Positions 47,901 through 60,700 of a DNA stretch of 64,000 bases are shown here, one piece after another. Below the pieces are notes generated by a model. That model was given only the letters and a program-made list of their open reading frames with translations. It made no database searches and was not told the origin of the DNA. Numbering within the stretch: position 1 is the first letter of the stretch; every line of letters starts with the position of its first letter. Source of the DNA: Panopea generosa (Eukaryota; Mollusca; Bivalvia; Adapedonta; Hiatellidae); contig CM055901.1 of assembly GCA_029582155.1 (NCBI GenBank), positions 28,098,152 to 28,162,151 on the forward strand, written 5' to 3'. The position numbers and the translations under genes are program-made.

Positions 47901-48493
47901 TGTACATTATCTTATTTGGACAAATGCTGTATAGGCGTGCTAGCCTGTACCACAGGAAAAATGAATGTAATTTCATTACACAATGGGTTTGATCCTCGAC
48001 CAGGTCATACCAAAGACATGAAAAAGCTTCAGTATTTAGAGGATAGTTTTAGATCTGGTTGGCCCAGTGTCAATATAATGTGACTGTGTTGTGTATCATA
48101 CCATGTATCTGCTGCACAAGACTCCAGTGTGGCAGCGCTTAGAATACCGTCTCAAGTAGACATCGTCGCAGTAGACACTGTCCCGATATGACTAAAAAAG
48201 TATTGAGGCTAAACACCATACAAAAACATCAATATATAGTTGTTAAACCATATCTGGTTTCTAGAACATTGTGAACAACAATTCTTTACACAATCCAATA
48301 GAATATAAACATGGCTTTATTTTTATGTGTGCAAATATCACTTCTGCTCATCTTATGAAACAATTTATCATACTCTGTAATATGGAAATCCAAGTTCCTC
48401 CATCCAATCTGCGACTTGATCCACATTCCAGTATAGGCATTGTGGGACTCTCTCATCCTTCAAATCCTCAACAGCACTTTGCATCTGCGCCAT
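44990..48493 (-). CDS. SAMD15: SAM-domain protein resembling SAMD15, 4 exons, 147 aa
   Basis: Coding exons on the minus strand: 48493-48374, 47321-47223, 46561-46474 and 45126-44990, 444 nt in all with matching phases and GT-AG introns. The start is the first ATG after an in-frame TAA. The protein is almost only a sterile alpha motif. Residues 21-40 read YWNVDQVADWMEELGFPYYR, followed by CITDNMINGRKLIHM and LPNIGITDFDHIK, and then EEPYWNRSISLPPR and the end HCLILPNC. GRKLIH, LP-x-GIT and RSISLP are the phrases I associate with vertebrate SAMD15. That protein is far longer at its N-terminus, so this is a short relative or the family's core. SAM domains mediate protein-protein contacts; the partner and location are unknown. 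Exon 4's acceptor lies at the edge of a minisatellite. The gene is head to head with CCDC25. Confidence 0.85.
45127..46115. repeat. 47-bp minisatellite in the last intron of the SAMD15-like gene
   Basis: Units of GTCAGGGTACAACATATAGA, AGTCATATTTGTTAATATTC and AAACTTT repeat about 20 times. The first unit begins at the splice acceptor of exon 4: the intron's final bases, read on the minus strand as GTTGTACCCTGACAG, are the unit itself. Confidence 0.95.
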
Positions 48494-48732
48494 TTGTAAA
48501 CGTCTCCAAGGAAATGTTATCCCGGAAATGAGCAGTTATCTCCCTTCACAAGCACCTGCGAGAGTTATCTAGCATGAATACTCTTTAAGTATTCCTTGTC
48601 ACGAAACCGCTATAAAATATATTTTTTATAATAATTCGCGAGTTCATAAAGCCTTTGTAGAAAAACAATTTGATCAGTGCGAAAATCAACATTGCGCAAG
48701 CACACTATCTTTCTTTATTTTCTCTTAGCAAA
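48494..48732. promoter_or_regulatory. Shared bidirectional promoter region of the SAMD15-like gene and CCDC25
   Basis: Only 239 bases separate the two divergent start codons, so both promoters and both 5' leaders must fit here unless upstream non-coding exons exist. A TATAAAATAT lies near 48611. CG dinucleotides are a little more frequent near 48600-48700 than in neighbouring introns. Inference from geometry. Confidence 0.6.
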
Positions 48733-51700
48733 ATGGTTTTCTTCTTTACATGTAACAGTAAGTACTGCTGATTTTATGTTGTCCAAGTAAAGTGATACCT
48801 GGTTACAATATGTTATAATGAAATCTTTAACAGGAAATTCATGTTTTTCCTTAAACCTACTCCCCCCATGATGTATGAGTGCACTAGGGTCATGGGTTAC
48901 GTGCTTTAAATTTATTTATAAATCTCGTTAATTCCATATTCTATGTTCCTGTTACGTTTGTTATATGTGTCATACATTCTCAACAACTACATCAAAATTA
49001 TTTACTTATTAAATTTCAACCATGTAAAGAATGGCATCAATACTTAACAGTAATAAGGTTACTTAAGTGTGCTGAGTAAAAAACAGTTCCCAATACGAAA
49101 TGTAAACGAATGCCGACGCTAATGGAAGTTGGAGCTTTGCCCATGTCTTCCCAGATTGTAATTATATGGGCATTCACGGTAATAGGTATATCACGGTTTT
49201 AAGTATACAAGGGATACTTATAATATGTAATGTACTTATAACGGGTATCGCTAAAATATGCAATGTCAATCTTTTGGCGCAATGTCAATTAAAAAATCAA
49301 TAACTTACATGTTGTTTTACATAATTTCAAAATATGTAATGTTTTTAAATTTGTTTGATTTACAAACTATAAATATCAATAATATAAGTATTTTCGAACC
49401 ATAATTTGCTTTTAAACAATTCAATTTGTAATCTTTAAATGAAATTGATTTTTCAACAACATTGCACACAATGAATCAGCATTGCTTATAAATATAAAAA
49501 TTTATAATGAACTATAATTATTAAAGAAGTAAGTATATTCTGACCATATTTCATTAATTGCGAAATGACGATTCATAGTGTGCAATGCTGATGATGAAAA
49601 ATTAAATTGTCATTTTTTTATTATAACATATCAAAGTTATTGTCAGAATATACTCGTTTCATTAATAATTATAGATCTAGTTTATTATTCAAATAAAGGA
49701 ATTAAAAGTAAATTTTTAAAGTCATTATAAATTTTCACATTTCTAACCAATGGCACAATGACAATTCACTGTACTCAATGTCGATAAAAGATTAAATTTT
49801 ATTAATTAAAGATTACAAATCGAATTTGTTTAAAAGCAAATTATGGTCAGAAAATACTTTTTTCTTTGATATCTTTAGTTTGTAAATCTAATAAATTTAT
49901 TTATTTATAACAATTTATTACATTACAGTTGTTTCCCCAGTTTATTTGATGTACATGGGTTTGGACAAAAATGAAAGTGAGTATTGAATTAATATGCAAC
50001 AATCAAAGATACTGGTATACTAGAAAACAAATCCTTGGATAACATTTAAAAAAAACGGTTGTTTGATGATATTGCAAAACCTCATTTTTAAACTTGAGTA
50101 GGTAATGAAGGAATAATTTTGTTCAGATATTTATTGAAACATTCTATTTATATTTTACTGACATTTTTCATTGAATTGGTTTAAAATATAACATTTTTAA
50201 AAAAGTTCAGAAATATAAAGAACAAGAAATGTCACTGTTAAGTCTCACATGCCCCCCAACATGTCATGATGTTATGTTGATCATTTGTAGCAAGTATCAT
50301 TAAAATTCATCTATGCATGACAAAGTTACAGGCCAGAAACAAAATCTCACATAAACTCAAAGTGTTGTCAAACAAACTCAAATTGTGACCTTGACATTTG
50401 AGGTATGGGTGTGGGTTTACTCGCGACATGTCGTCATGATCTGTTGATCATTTGTTGCAAGTATCAACAAAATCCATCTATGCATGACAAAGTTACAGGC
50501 CGGAAACGAAATACCGGACGGAATAATGGACGGACGGACAATGCAGTTACTATATGCCACCCAAAAATTTTTTGGGGGACATAAAAATTTCAGTGATCAT
50601 TGAGACTTTCCTTTTATTTTATGCTTTTTTAGAGTACACTGGCATCCCATTGTAACGCGGTCCAATATAACGCAAAATCATTAATCTCAACTAAATTGCC
50701 AAGTGTTTGCAAGTTTATGTTTTTCTATACTGTGACCATGTATTTGTGCATCATTTACACCTTGATAATTCAGACTGAAATGATAACAAGTTAGTATTGT
50801 TATAAACAATATCGCTTTTAATTGATTTACGCTGGCAAACAATGGTCTGTCATATTTATCACTCATTATCATGTGTTTGTTCATGGTACTTTGATCAGAA
50901 ACAGTATTGCCAAATAATATAGGGCAGTGCACCTTGGGATATTTATAATGCGGTTCTTGGTTTCATTCCATAGATTCTGGATACCACGTTATAATGGGAC
51001 CTAAGTGTAGCAATTAGAGATATTTCAGCGAATTATATTTTGATAATTTTACTGTTAAAAAGGGAAATCATAAATGGAAGTTCACAAGTAAAAAAATGTT
51101 GGTTTCTTTGAAATATAATTAAATTTCACTTGTAAGCACTTAATGAGTGTTCAGTCATTCATGACCGTACCTTTTTAGATCTCGATGAAATAAAACTGGT
51201 ATTTCACCAAAACCAACATTAATTTTTTATATAAACAAGTTTTCTGATACAATTAACAATTTAACTATATACTTATAGTTACAAGTAAATCAAATATGTT
51301 TTTGGATGATCTTTAAAAAAGCTTAGATAAAGCTATATAAATCATTTTTCATTTGATTAGGTTGATTTGTTTTAATATTTAACATCAGTTTTATGCCTAC
51401 GAAGTGATCAGTCAAACCACTCTTTTCTGAAATCCTTGAAGGTTAACCAGTACATAAACACACCAATATCCACTAGTAAATGATGACTTTCCATCTTGAA
51501 TCAGAGGTGAGAGATGAATGACAATAAGATGCAATGTCTTATATATCAGTCATCACAGAGACTGTGGCCGGTTGGTGGCGCCTAGGTTGATAATCAGGTG
51601 ACTGAGCTAACCGGGTTTGACGTTGAATTAAAATACTGTTAATTTAATTCACAAATTCAATTGGTATGTTCCCAATAAAAAAAGTTCAAATGTAAAGTTG

Positions 51701-54700
51701 GCTATCAGTTCTACATGTACAGGGGTTTGTTTATTTTCATTTTTTATAAGATAATATTTTTGATTTGATTTTCAGATGAAGATTTAATCAGATGGGGATT
51801 TCCAGAGGATGTGTGGTAAGTTTTATATCCCCACCCTGATACATTCCCAAAAAGTTATAAAGTGGGGCTGTAATGCAGTGTTGGCTGCTCACACTACACG
51901 CTGCGGGTTCCCCAGCTTGATCCAACGCTTAGTACTGATTCTACCCGGGAGCGGTTCATATAAGCTCCGAGTTCCCTTTGCAATCAAACTAAAACAAATT
52001 AGCATAATCTAAACCCCAAAACAACATTGCTAGTATAGTATTCAGTCATATAAAACCAACCTTTAAATAGACACATTGAAACTCTGCCCATATATCCATC
52101 AAATAATGTTTGTGCATTGATTGATATTAAATTTCTATACTGTTAGATGTAGATACTGCTGAATACTTCAGTTTAGTATTTCTCGATACACTTTTGAATA
52201 TACTTGAAATGCACCTATCGTTTAACAGATGTGATTTTACTGTGTTTTATATGTGTAAATATATGTATTGTGGTATTTTTTATCACTTTATCAAATTCCT
52301 TTTCCTAGCAAACATGTCCCCTGTCAGCTTGAACTTGGTATTGTGTATTTAGACATAGTATCATGGTGGTAGTGCAATAGATAGTGTGTTGGCTGCTGAC
52401 CAGAGGTCGCAGGTTCAATCACAAACTCGGTCTAATGGCCCCACAAAAAACAACACCCAGTACCCTATAAGCTCGGGTTATTCTGTGCAATCAAGCTAAA
52501 TTAGGCCATCCTTAAAAAAAGACTTGTTTGCCATGTTCCTACATAGTCACATTCAAAATTGCAGCTATCTAAACTTTTTATTGACTTTAAAAGCGTTAAT
52601 TTTATTTTCATGGTTTCTGTTATTTTTTTCTTTATAATGACTAGCAAAATTAAAATCAAATTAGCTACCTACTTACCCACATGACAAATACTGGGACGGA
52701 GCACAGCAAACAATTTTTTTTAAAGAAGGCCTTTAGTAATGATTTAAGTTACATTTCATTAATCAAGGGTATGAACACATTTTGGAATGCTTAGATCCAT
52801 CCCTGTACTTTCATGAATGCTTTTTCTTGATCTTTACTGTTTTAATTATCTTTGTTTCCACTGCCAAGTTCTAAATTATGGATAATTTCTTTTATTAAAG
52901 GTTTCATGTGGACAAAGTGTCGTCAGCTCACGTATATCTACGACTGCGTCCGGTAAATATATCATCCGATAATAAAAGTTGTTTAGGCAGTGATGACGCC
53001 TCAGACTTCAATTAAACGAAAGCTTCATACTTGATGTATAGCATTTTATTTCAACAGACAGAAACTTGAAGTAAAGTTTTACAATATCAGAAAATGTAAA
53101 GTTAAGAATGTGTTAATATTTATATTTCAACAAAGTTTTCCTATTAATTACCTAAACACCATGAATGTATTTGAAGTAGCAGCATATTTCAGCACACATA
53201 AAACATAAGACTTATTACATGTCATTTCATCTGCCACAAAAAAGCACTCATACCTTTCCATTTTACTTTGCAAAGGCAATGTTACAAATGGTACAATGAT
53301 TGGTAAATTTTGATAATACAGACAGTTTCTTGAGAAATGATAATCCACGATCAGCCATATCTATTATCATGTATGGGTGTGTTGAAGTGTCCACATTTGT
53401 CATCTGTGTTGAAGCGGTATAGGTTTTATTCAAAAATCTTTCATGGATATAAGGTCAAGATATGGGGTCCTCTGTGGCCGAGTGATCCAAGATCACTTAC
53501 TAATGTCGTAGGTTCGAGTCCTGCTCGCTCCAAAAACTTTATGTGAAAAAGTTTGCCAGTTACTATTGAAAGGATGGTGATTCTGAGGTCTTCCTCTACC
53601 AATAAAACTGGATATGCCATATATAACCTGAACTGTGTTTAAAATGGCGTTAAACCCCATTTAAAAAAAAATAAACAGGTTGAGATCAAGATTTTCACTG
53701 TTTTGATGAGATGTGTGGTTCCTTCTTATCAAAACAGCAAGACTTGGAGTAGGAACATCAACTTCTTGCACACTAGATAAGGATATCTGCATTTTTACCA
53801 GTGTTAGATATTTCTATTTTGCCCTAGAACCGAGTTAAAATTCTCGAGCTGTGACGTTTAAACACTACATATGATAATTATAACGTATAAAATATATGAT
53901 ATAAATCATATAATTAAACGTCTTAAAACCAACCGTTGTAAAACAATAATGATGAATTAAAATAATTATCCGACGCATTTGGTTGGTAAGAAAAAGAATT
54001 GTTCATGGCTTTTTGATTCAGATAGAAAAATCCGTCACTTGGGATAACTGTCTTCATGGGAACTCGGCAGAGCCTTGTTCCCTCCAAAAACAGGTGACTC
54101 TTGGGATGGAATTTTCTATCCCAACCTCAAACCCATGGAAGAGTCATATAATCTCAACCATAAATGAATTAATTCTTTTTCCTTCATACCATTAAGATAC
54201 GTTATATTATTTTATTACCCCTCCATTCACAGGATGCTAATGGGGCACTAAGTGTGACACCTGTTTGTTTATTCATCCATCTATTTGTCCATCTTAGGTT
54301 AAAAATTGGTTTCCTTTCATTAACAATACAGTTTCTGATGAGGTCTATGTGTTTAATGAAGCTGTAAAATTAGAAAATGTGTAGCTGTAAAATTAGAAAA
54401 TTCAGGTTAAGTTCAGTATTGGTCAATGTCTGTTAATTTTTGCAGGAGTTATGGTCCCTTTTCAACCTATTTCAGTAAAAATTAAGCTTCCCATCAATAG
54501 CAAGGACTGTCATATGGACAGCACATTTATTGTTATAAATAAATACATTGATTTACCCTCTTCATCATACTAGCATGTGCGCTTTTTGAGCATATGAATT
54601 TTATCTCTAGGGTGAGATTTTCTCGCATCTGTAAATTGGCAGATAGATTTCTGGGTATTATATGCAAGAACTTTACTTGTTGTTTTTTTACTCATAATTC

Positions 54701-57700
54701 TTTGTACTGGTTATTCATTGTTTCATACTGAAGCATTGAAATGTTGATGTACTGATATTGAAAAGTAACTACTTGTGTCATTGTTCTGAACTATAACTGA
54801 CATACACATATTTGTCACATAATGAACGGTGCAAGAGTGTTATTAACCCATGACATATTTTTTATATTACGTTAACCTAATGCAATATCACTTCGATTCA
54901 TCGTTCATTGTTTTCTGTATTACACTGCTCTCATACGTAAAAATGCTAAACTAAACATTCTACTTCCCAAAAGATGATATAATGCTCAACAGAGCCGCAC
55001 ATAGTATATTTCTGCAAACTCATTTAATAATTCAGTAATGAACAAGCACTCATGTGAGATTCTCTATATATGTATTGTATATATGTGTACTTGATGATAC
55101 AGAACGAGACATTAGACGATGTTCCACAAGCTGTGATTGATGAATGTGCACAACTGGTGAAAGCAAATAGTATACAAGGTAAGTGTCATTAGCATTAAAA
55201 AAAGTTGTTTGTGCTGAAGGTAAAAAATTCATGAAAGTGTTTAGCCAGAAAGTTTTTCTATGTGTTAGTCGCATCACAGTAGTTGTAAATAATCAAAGTT
55301 TCTTTTTATTTTGATTGATTGATTGAAAATTTATCATCACTTTTATGCCATCGAGGGCTAGTAGACAATAAGTTATCCTAACCACTGTTTCCTGGGATCC
55401 TGGAAGGTTAACCAGAACTCGAGCACACATCATCTCCACAAGTAACTGACAACTTTCCCACTTGAATCAGCAGTGAGAAGAATGGAGATAAGACGCAATG
55501 TTGTATGTCAACCATCATGGAGATTGTGGCAGGATGGGGATTTCAAATGCACAACCTCTGGATTGATAGACATGTTATCAGGCCTGGCAAATACAAATTA
55601 ACAATACACAATAATGTATGTACATGTATATTATATCATAATTATCTAGCTTGAATTTCTTGGATAATTGTACCTTGTAGATACATGTTACGAAGGACCT
55701 ATAAAGAAGGATAGGAAACTTGCATCTTTCTGCTATATGTTTATAAAATAGCATGTAAAGAATTAATAATTTGGCAAATTAATCATTCAAATTTCACAGG
55801 CAACTGATTTATTTCACATGAAATGTAACATATATATAACCTTAGATGTTTTATAATGTTTTAAACGCGCAAAATGGTCTTGAATTTAAAATATTGAAGT
55901 TTGAAGTAAAATTTCAAGTTCTTTCCTTGATTTTTAGCTCTAAAAGGCCAGAAGTGCTTATGCGATGGCGCGTTGTCTGTTGTCCGTCGTCTGTTAGCAG
56001 CACTTTTTCTGAAACCACTAGGCCAATTAAACTGAAACTTCACATGCATGTTTCTGTTGCATAGGAGACTATACAGAAGATTTTTTTTTTTCGATCTGAA
56101 ATTCAAGATGGCCGCCATAACTAAAAATAGTCCAAAACTTAAAAAATCTTCTTCTCATGAACAGCCCAACAGATTTTCAAAATGTTTATGTAGTAATGAT
56201 GACCAACTATAGTATTGTTAGATTTGTTCAAATGGTGTCCCTAGGATTCAATATGACCCCGCCCCGAGGGTTCAATTAGGGGACACATGTCATTATATTT
56301 TTTTTTTTTTTTTTTTTTTTAAATGGTAATGATTTTGCCTATATCTTCACAGAAGCATTGTTAGGTGAAGGAGGTTCAGTTTGTAAAAATGACTAGGTTC
56401 CACTGTCTTAAGGGGTCAGGAGGGGCCCCAAAAGGGTAAAAATTGGGAATTACTAAAATCGTTTTCCTAAGAACCGGTATGTCAGATTTGTTCATATTTG
56501 GCATAAATTATCCCTACATGTAGGGGTTTGATTGCAGATAAGAATTAAGGGGCTAAAATTTATAGGGGCCCTGTTAGGGGACTTAGAATTTTACATAGGG
56601 ATACTATGGGAAAACAGAAAATTCTCTTTTTCTTTCATCTATTCTGAAACTACTAGGCCAATTAAAATGAAACTTCACATGCATGTTTCTGTTGCATAGG
56701 ACACTATATAGAAGATTTTTTTTTTTTCGATCTGAAATTCAAGATGGCCGCCATTACTAAAAATAGTCCAAAACTTAAAAAATCTTCTTCTCATGAACGG
56801 CCCAACAGATTTTCAAAATGTTTATGTAATAATGATGACCAACTATAGTATTGTTAGATTTGTTCAAATGGTGTCCCTAGGGTTCAATATGACCCCGTCC
56901 CGAGGGTTCAATTAGGGGACACATGTCATTACAATACTTTTTTTTTTTTTTTTTTAAATGGAAATGATTTTACCTATATCTTCACAGAAGCATTGTTTGG
57001 TGAAGGAGGTTCAGATTTTGTAAAAATGACTGGGTTCCACTGTCTTAAGGGGTCAGGAGGGACCCCAAAAGGGTAAAAATTGGGAATTACTAAAATCGTT
57101 TTATTAAGAACCGGTATTTCACATTTGTTCATATTTGGCTTAAATTATCCCTATGTGTAGGGGTTTGATTGCAGATAAGAATTAAGGGGCTAAAATTTAT
57201 AGGGGCCCTGTAAGGGGACTGAGAATTTTACATAGGGATACTATGGGAAAACAGAATATTCTCTTTTTCTTTCATCTATTTGAAACCACTAGGCCAATTA
57301 AAATGAATCTTCACATGCATGTTTCTGTTGCATAGGAGACTATACAGAAGATTTTTTTTTTTCGATCTGAAATTCAAGATGGCCACCGTTACTTAAAATA
57401 GTCCAAAACTTAAAAAATCTTCTTCTCATGAATGGCCCAGCAGACTTTCAAAATGTTTATGTAGTAATGATGACCAACTATAGTATTGTTAGATTTGTTC
57501 AAATGGTGTCCCTAGGGTTAAATATGACCCTGCCCCAAGGGTTCAAATAGAGGACACATGTCATTATAATATTTATTTATTTACTTTTTTTAAAATGGAA
57601 ATGATTTTGCCTATATCTTAACAGAAGCATTGTTAGGTGAAGGAGGTTCAGATTTTGTAAAAATGAATGGGTTCCACTGTCTTAAGGGGTCAGGAGGGGC

Positions 57701-60700
57701 CACAAAAGGGTACAAATTAGGAATTACTAAAATCGTTTTCTTAAGAACCGGCATGTCAGATTTGCACATATTTGGCATAAATTATCCCTATGTGTAGGGG
57801 TTTGATTGCAGATAAGAATTAAGGGGCTAAAATTTATAGAAGCCCTGAAAGGGGACTTAGAATTTTACATAGGGATACTATGGGAAAACAGAAAATTCTC
57901 TTTTTCTTTCATCTCTTCTGAAACTACTAGACCGATTAAACTGAAACTTTACATGCATGTTTCTGTTGCATAGGAGACTATACAGAAGATTTTTTTTTTC
58001 GATCTGAAATTCAAGATGGCCGCAGTTACTAAAAATAGGTCAAAACTTAAAAAATCTTCTTCTCATGAAATACCCAGCATATTTTCAAAATGTTTATGTA
58101 GTAATGATGACCAACTATAGTTTTGTTAGATTTGTTCAAATCTTGTCCCTAGGGTTAAAAATGACCCCACCCCGATATTTCTATTGCATAGGAGAATTTC
58201 AAAAAGTGCTATGGCCACTATGAGTCAGTAGAGCGTCCTCAGGCCCTCTTGGGCCTCTTGTTTGGTTGCAGTTTACACATTGTGTAATCGGAATTACTTC
58301 AACAGTTTTAAACATAATTTGATGGGAATGGTCTCATTTCTTTTTTCCTTCCAGTGGTTGTACAAGATATATTAAATGAATAGATTTCTCCGTGCTTGCT
58401 TAGATCCATTAAATACGGTTGTTAATTGCAGGAAAAAAAATGAATATTGTAGATCTCGTTTATATCATGTGGGAGAATCTCAAATTAAATATGGTTGTTA
58501 TTTGCAGGCAATAAAATAAATAATGTAGATGTTGTTTATACCATGTGGGAGAATCTAAAATTAAATATGGTTGTTATTTGCAGGCAATATACAAAATAAT
58601 GTAGATGTTGTTTATACCATGTGGGAGAATCTAAAATTATATATGGTTGTTATTTGCAGGCAATAAAATGAATAATGTAGATGTCGTTTATACCATGTGG
58701 GAGAATCTCAAGAAAACAGCAGGTATGGATGTAGGACAAGTGGGCTTTCATAACAACAAAGAAGTAAGTACTTGTGTAGTATGACGGTGATATTTTCATA
58801 CTTCGTATGTGAGATAAAAAAACACTTCAATTTCTTGGAAGGACTTCTGGCCATTATGACAGTTTGATATGTAACACTTACCATTCAGGGAAAATATAAG
58901 GGTTTTTTATTTCAGGGTCGGGGGTGGGGGTGGGGGGGGGATGGGTACCAGTAATTTCATTAGGTCAATAAATACTGAGGATTTTGTACGAAATCTGGGA
59001 AATATGAGCTCTATATTAATACTGGCTCCTGTTTTACCAACAATTTTTTTTTAAAAACTTTTGACTGGTTACTTTAAAATATTCTTTTTCAATGTCAATG
59101 AAACAATTTGTTGTTTTTTTCTGGATCCAGTAAAAAAATCATGAACACTAGAATGTGATTCTTAAATATCAGATTATTTTTTTAAAATTGATACAAAGCA
59201 TCTCATTATCATAAACTTATGAAATCTGAATGGCTTGGCATATCAAATCCACGAAATGTGATAAGAAAATTTTTTTTAATCAGAGTGGTAAATTTGAAAC
59301 AATATCCCCATTCTAAAAAAAAGAAAGCTCTTAATGCTGCTTTACAACCTTCACATCATCATTCAGATTCTTTCTAAGATGAAACAAATTCTACAATATC
59401 TAAACCAGTATAAGGATCAAATCAAAATGAAATCATTTGAATCATTTTATATGTCACAAAATATGTTGCAATCTTTAGCGAGAAATCTAATTTAATCTAA
59501 CCTGGGCGCAGGTATGATAAACTGAACAATTTTTTTTAAAGCCAATTTCAAAATTTTTAAAAATCCTGATATACTTTCTTTAAGTTAAAAGTGTTAAAGC
59601 ATAATATTAAACAGGAGCCTGTATAAAAGATTTCTGTTTTTGCTGTTACTACAAGCAACAAGGGTAGTTTTTTAACTGAAAATATCAAAATAACAATTAT
59701 ATACTGCAATATATAAAAACAAAATATAAATTCATTTTAGTTTCACTGGCATAGCCACACTGTGGCAGGAGGAGGCAACTGCCTGCTCGATATTTCCAAA
59801 AGCTAAATTGTGTATTTAAGTATGAAATGACAAAAACGTCATAAAAATGTAAATTTTTGTCTTCTTTAAGCGCTTAAAAATTTGTCTGAAATAATTGGAA
59901 AGCACTTGGAATTCGATTAAGAATCAAAATATTTTCAGTAAGACAGTCACTATGGTTTTAATGGAAATTGTCATGAAACTTAATAATTAATTTCAACATG
60001 TATATCCTGTACATGTATGTTCTGTTCCAATCACTGTGTCGGTATGTTGGCTTGTCCATCCGGCTTATTGTTTCATAACAACTCCTCCCACAGTTTTCAT
60101 TAGGTTTCACATAAACATACATGATATTAGGATTTCTTGTTTAATGCTCATTCAAAGATCAAAAATTCTTTCGCTACAAATCTTATACAAGCAATCCGTT
60201 GTCTTTCAGTGAAAATAAAATAATTTCTGTTGGGCACTGATGTTGTTTTGTTTCATTGCTAAACTCTCATATACATGTACAAAGTTTTTGAATTTGTTTT
60301 TTACTTTTCAGGTAAGAAAAATTAGAGTAGAAAAAAGAATAAATGAAATAGTAAATAGACTTAATAAAACTAAAGAAGAGAAATTTCCTGATTTACGTGC
60401 AGCGAGAGAAGACAGAGATAGGTCAGAACGAGAAGACCAAAAGCATAAATTACTAGACCAGAAGAAACGAGAAAGAGATGAAGCAGAACGAAGAGAAAAA
60501 GAAAAGGAAGCGAGGTAAATGTTATACTAGATTATTAATGTAAATACGCAAGAACATGGTGCATATACCTGATATCAGAAACTCATCAGACAAGTAGTCC
60601 AAGAGAGTTTTTGAACCAGCTGATTTGACCCAAGAGTCACAGATTTTTCAATTTTTGTAACAAGTCTCCAGCTGAATGCTTCATGCATAACATCAGAGCT

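Noticed and set aside
53462-53540. Possible true tRNA gene (GTGGCCGAGTG ... GGTTCGAGTCC)
   Set aside because: The spacing and lost acceptor-stem pairing, plus the shared SINE body after it and two sister copies, show it is the head of a SINE.
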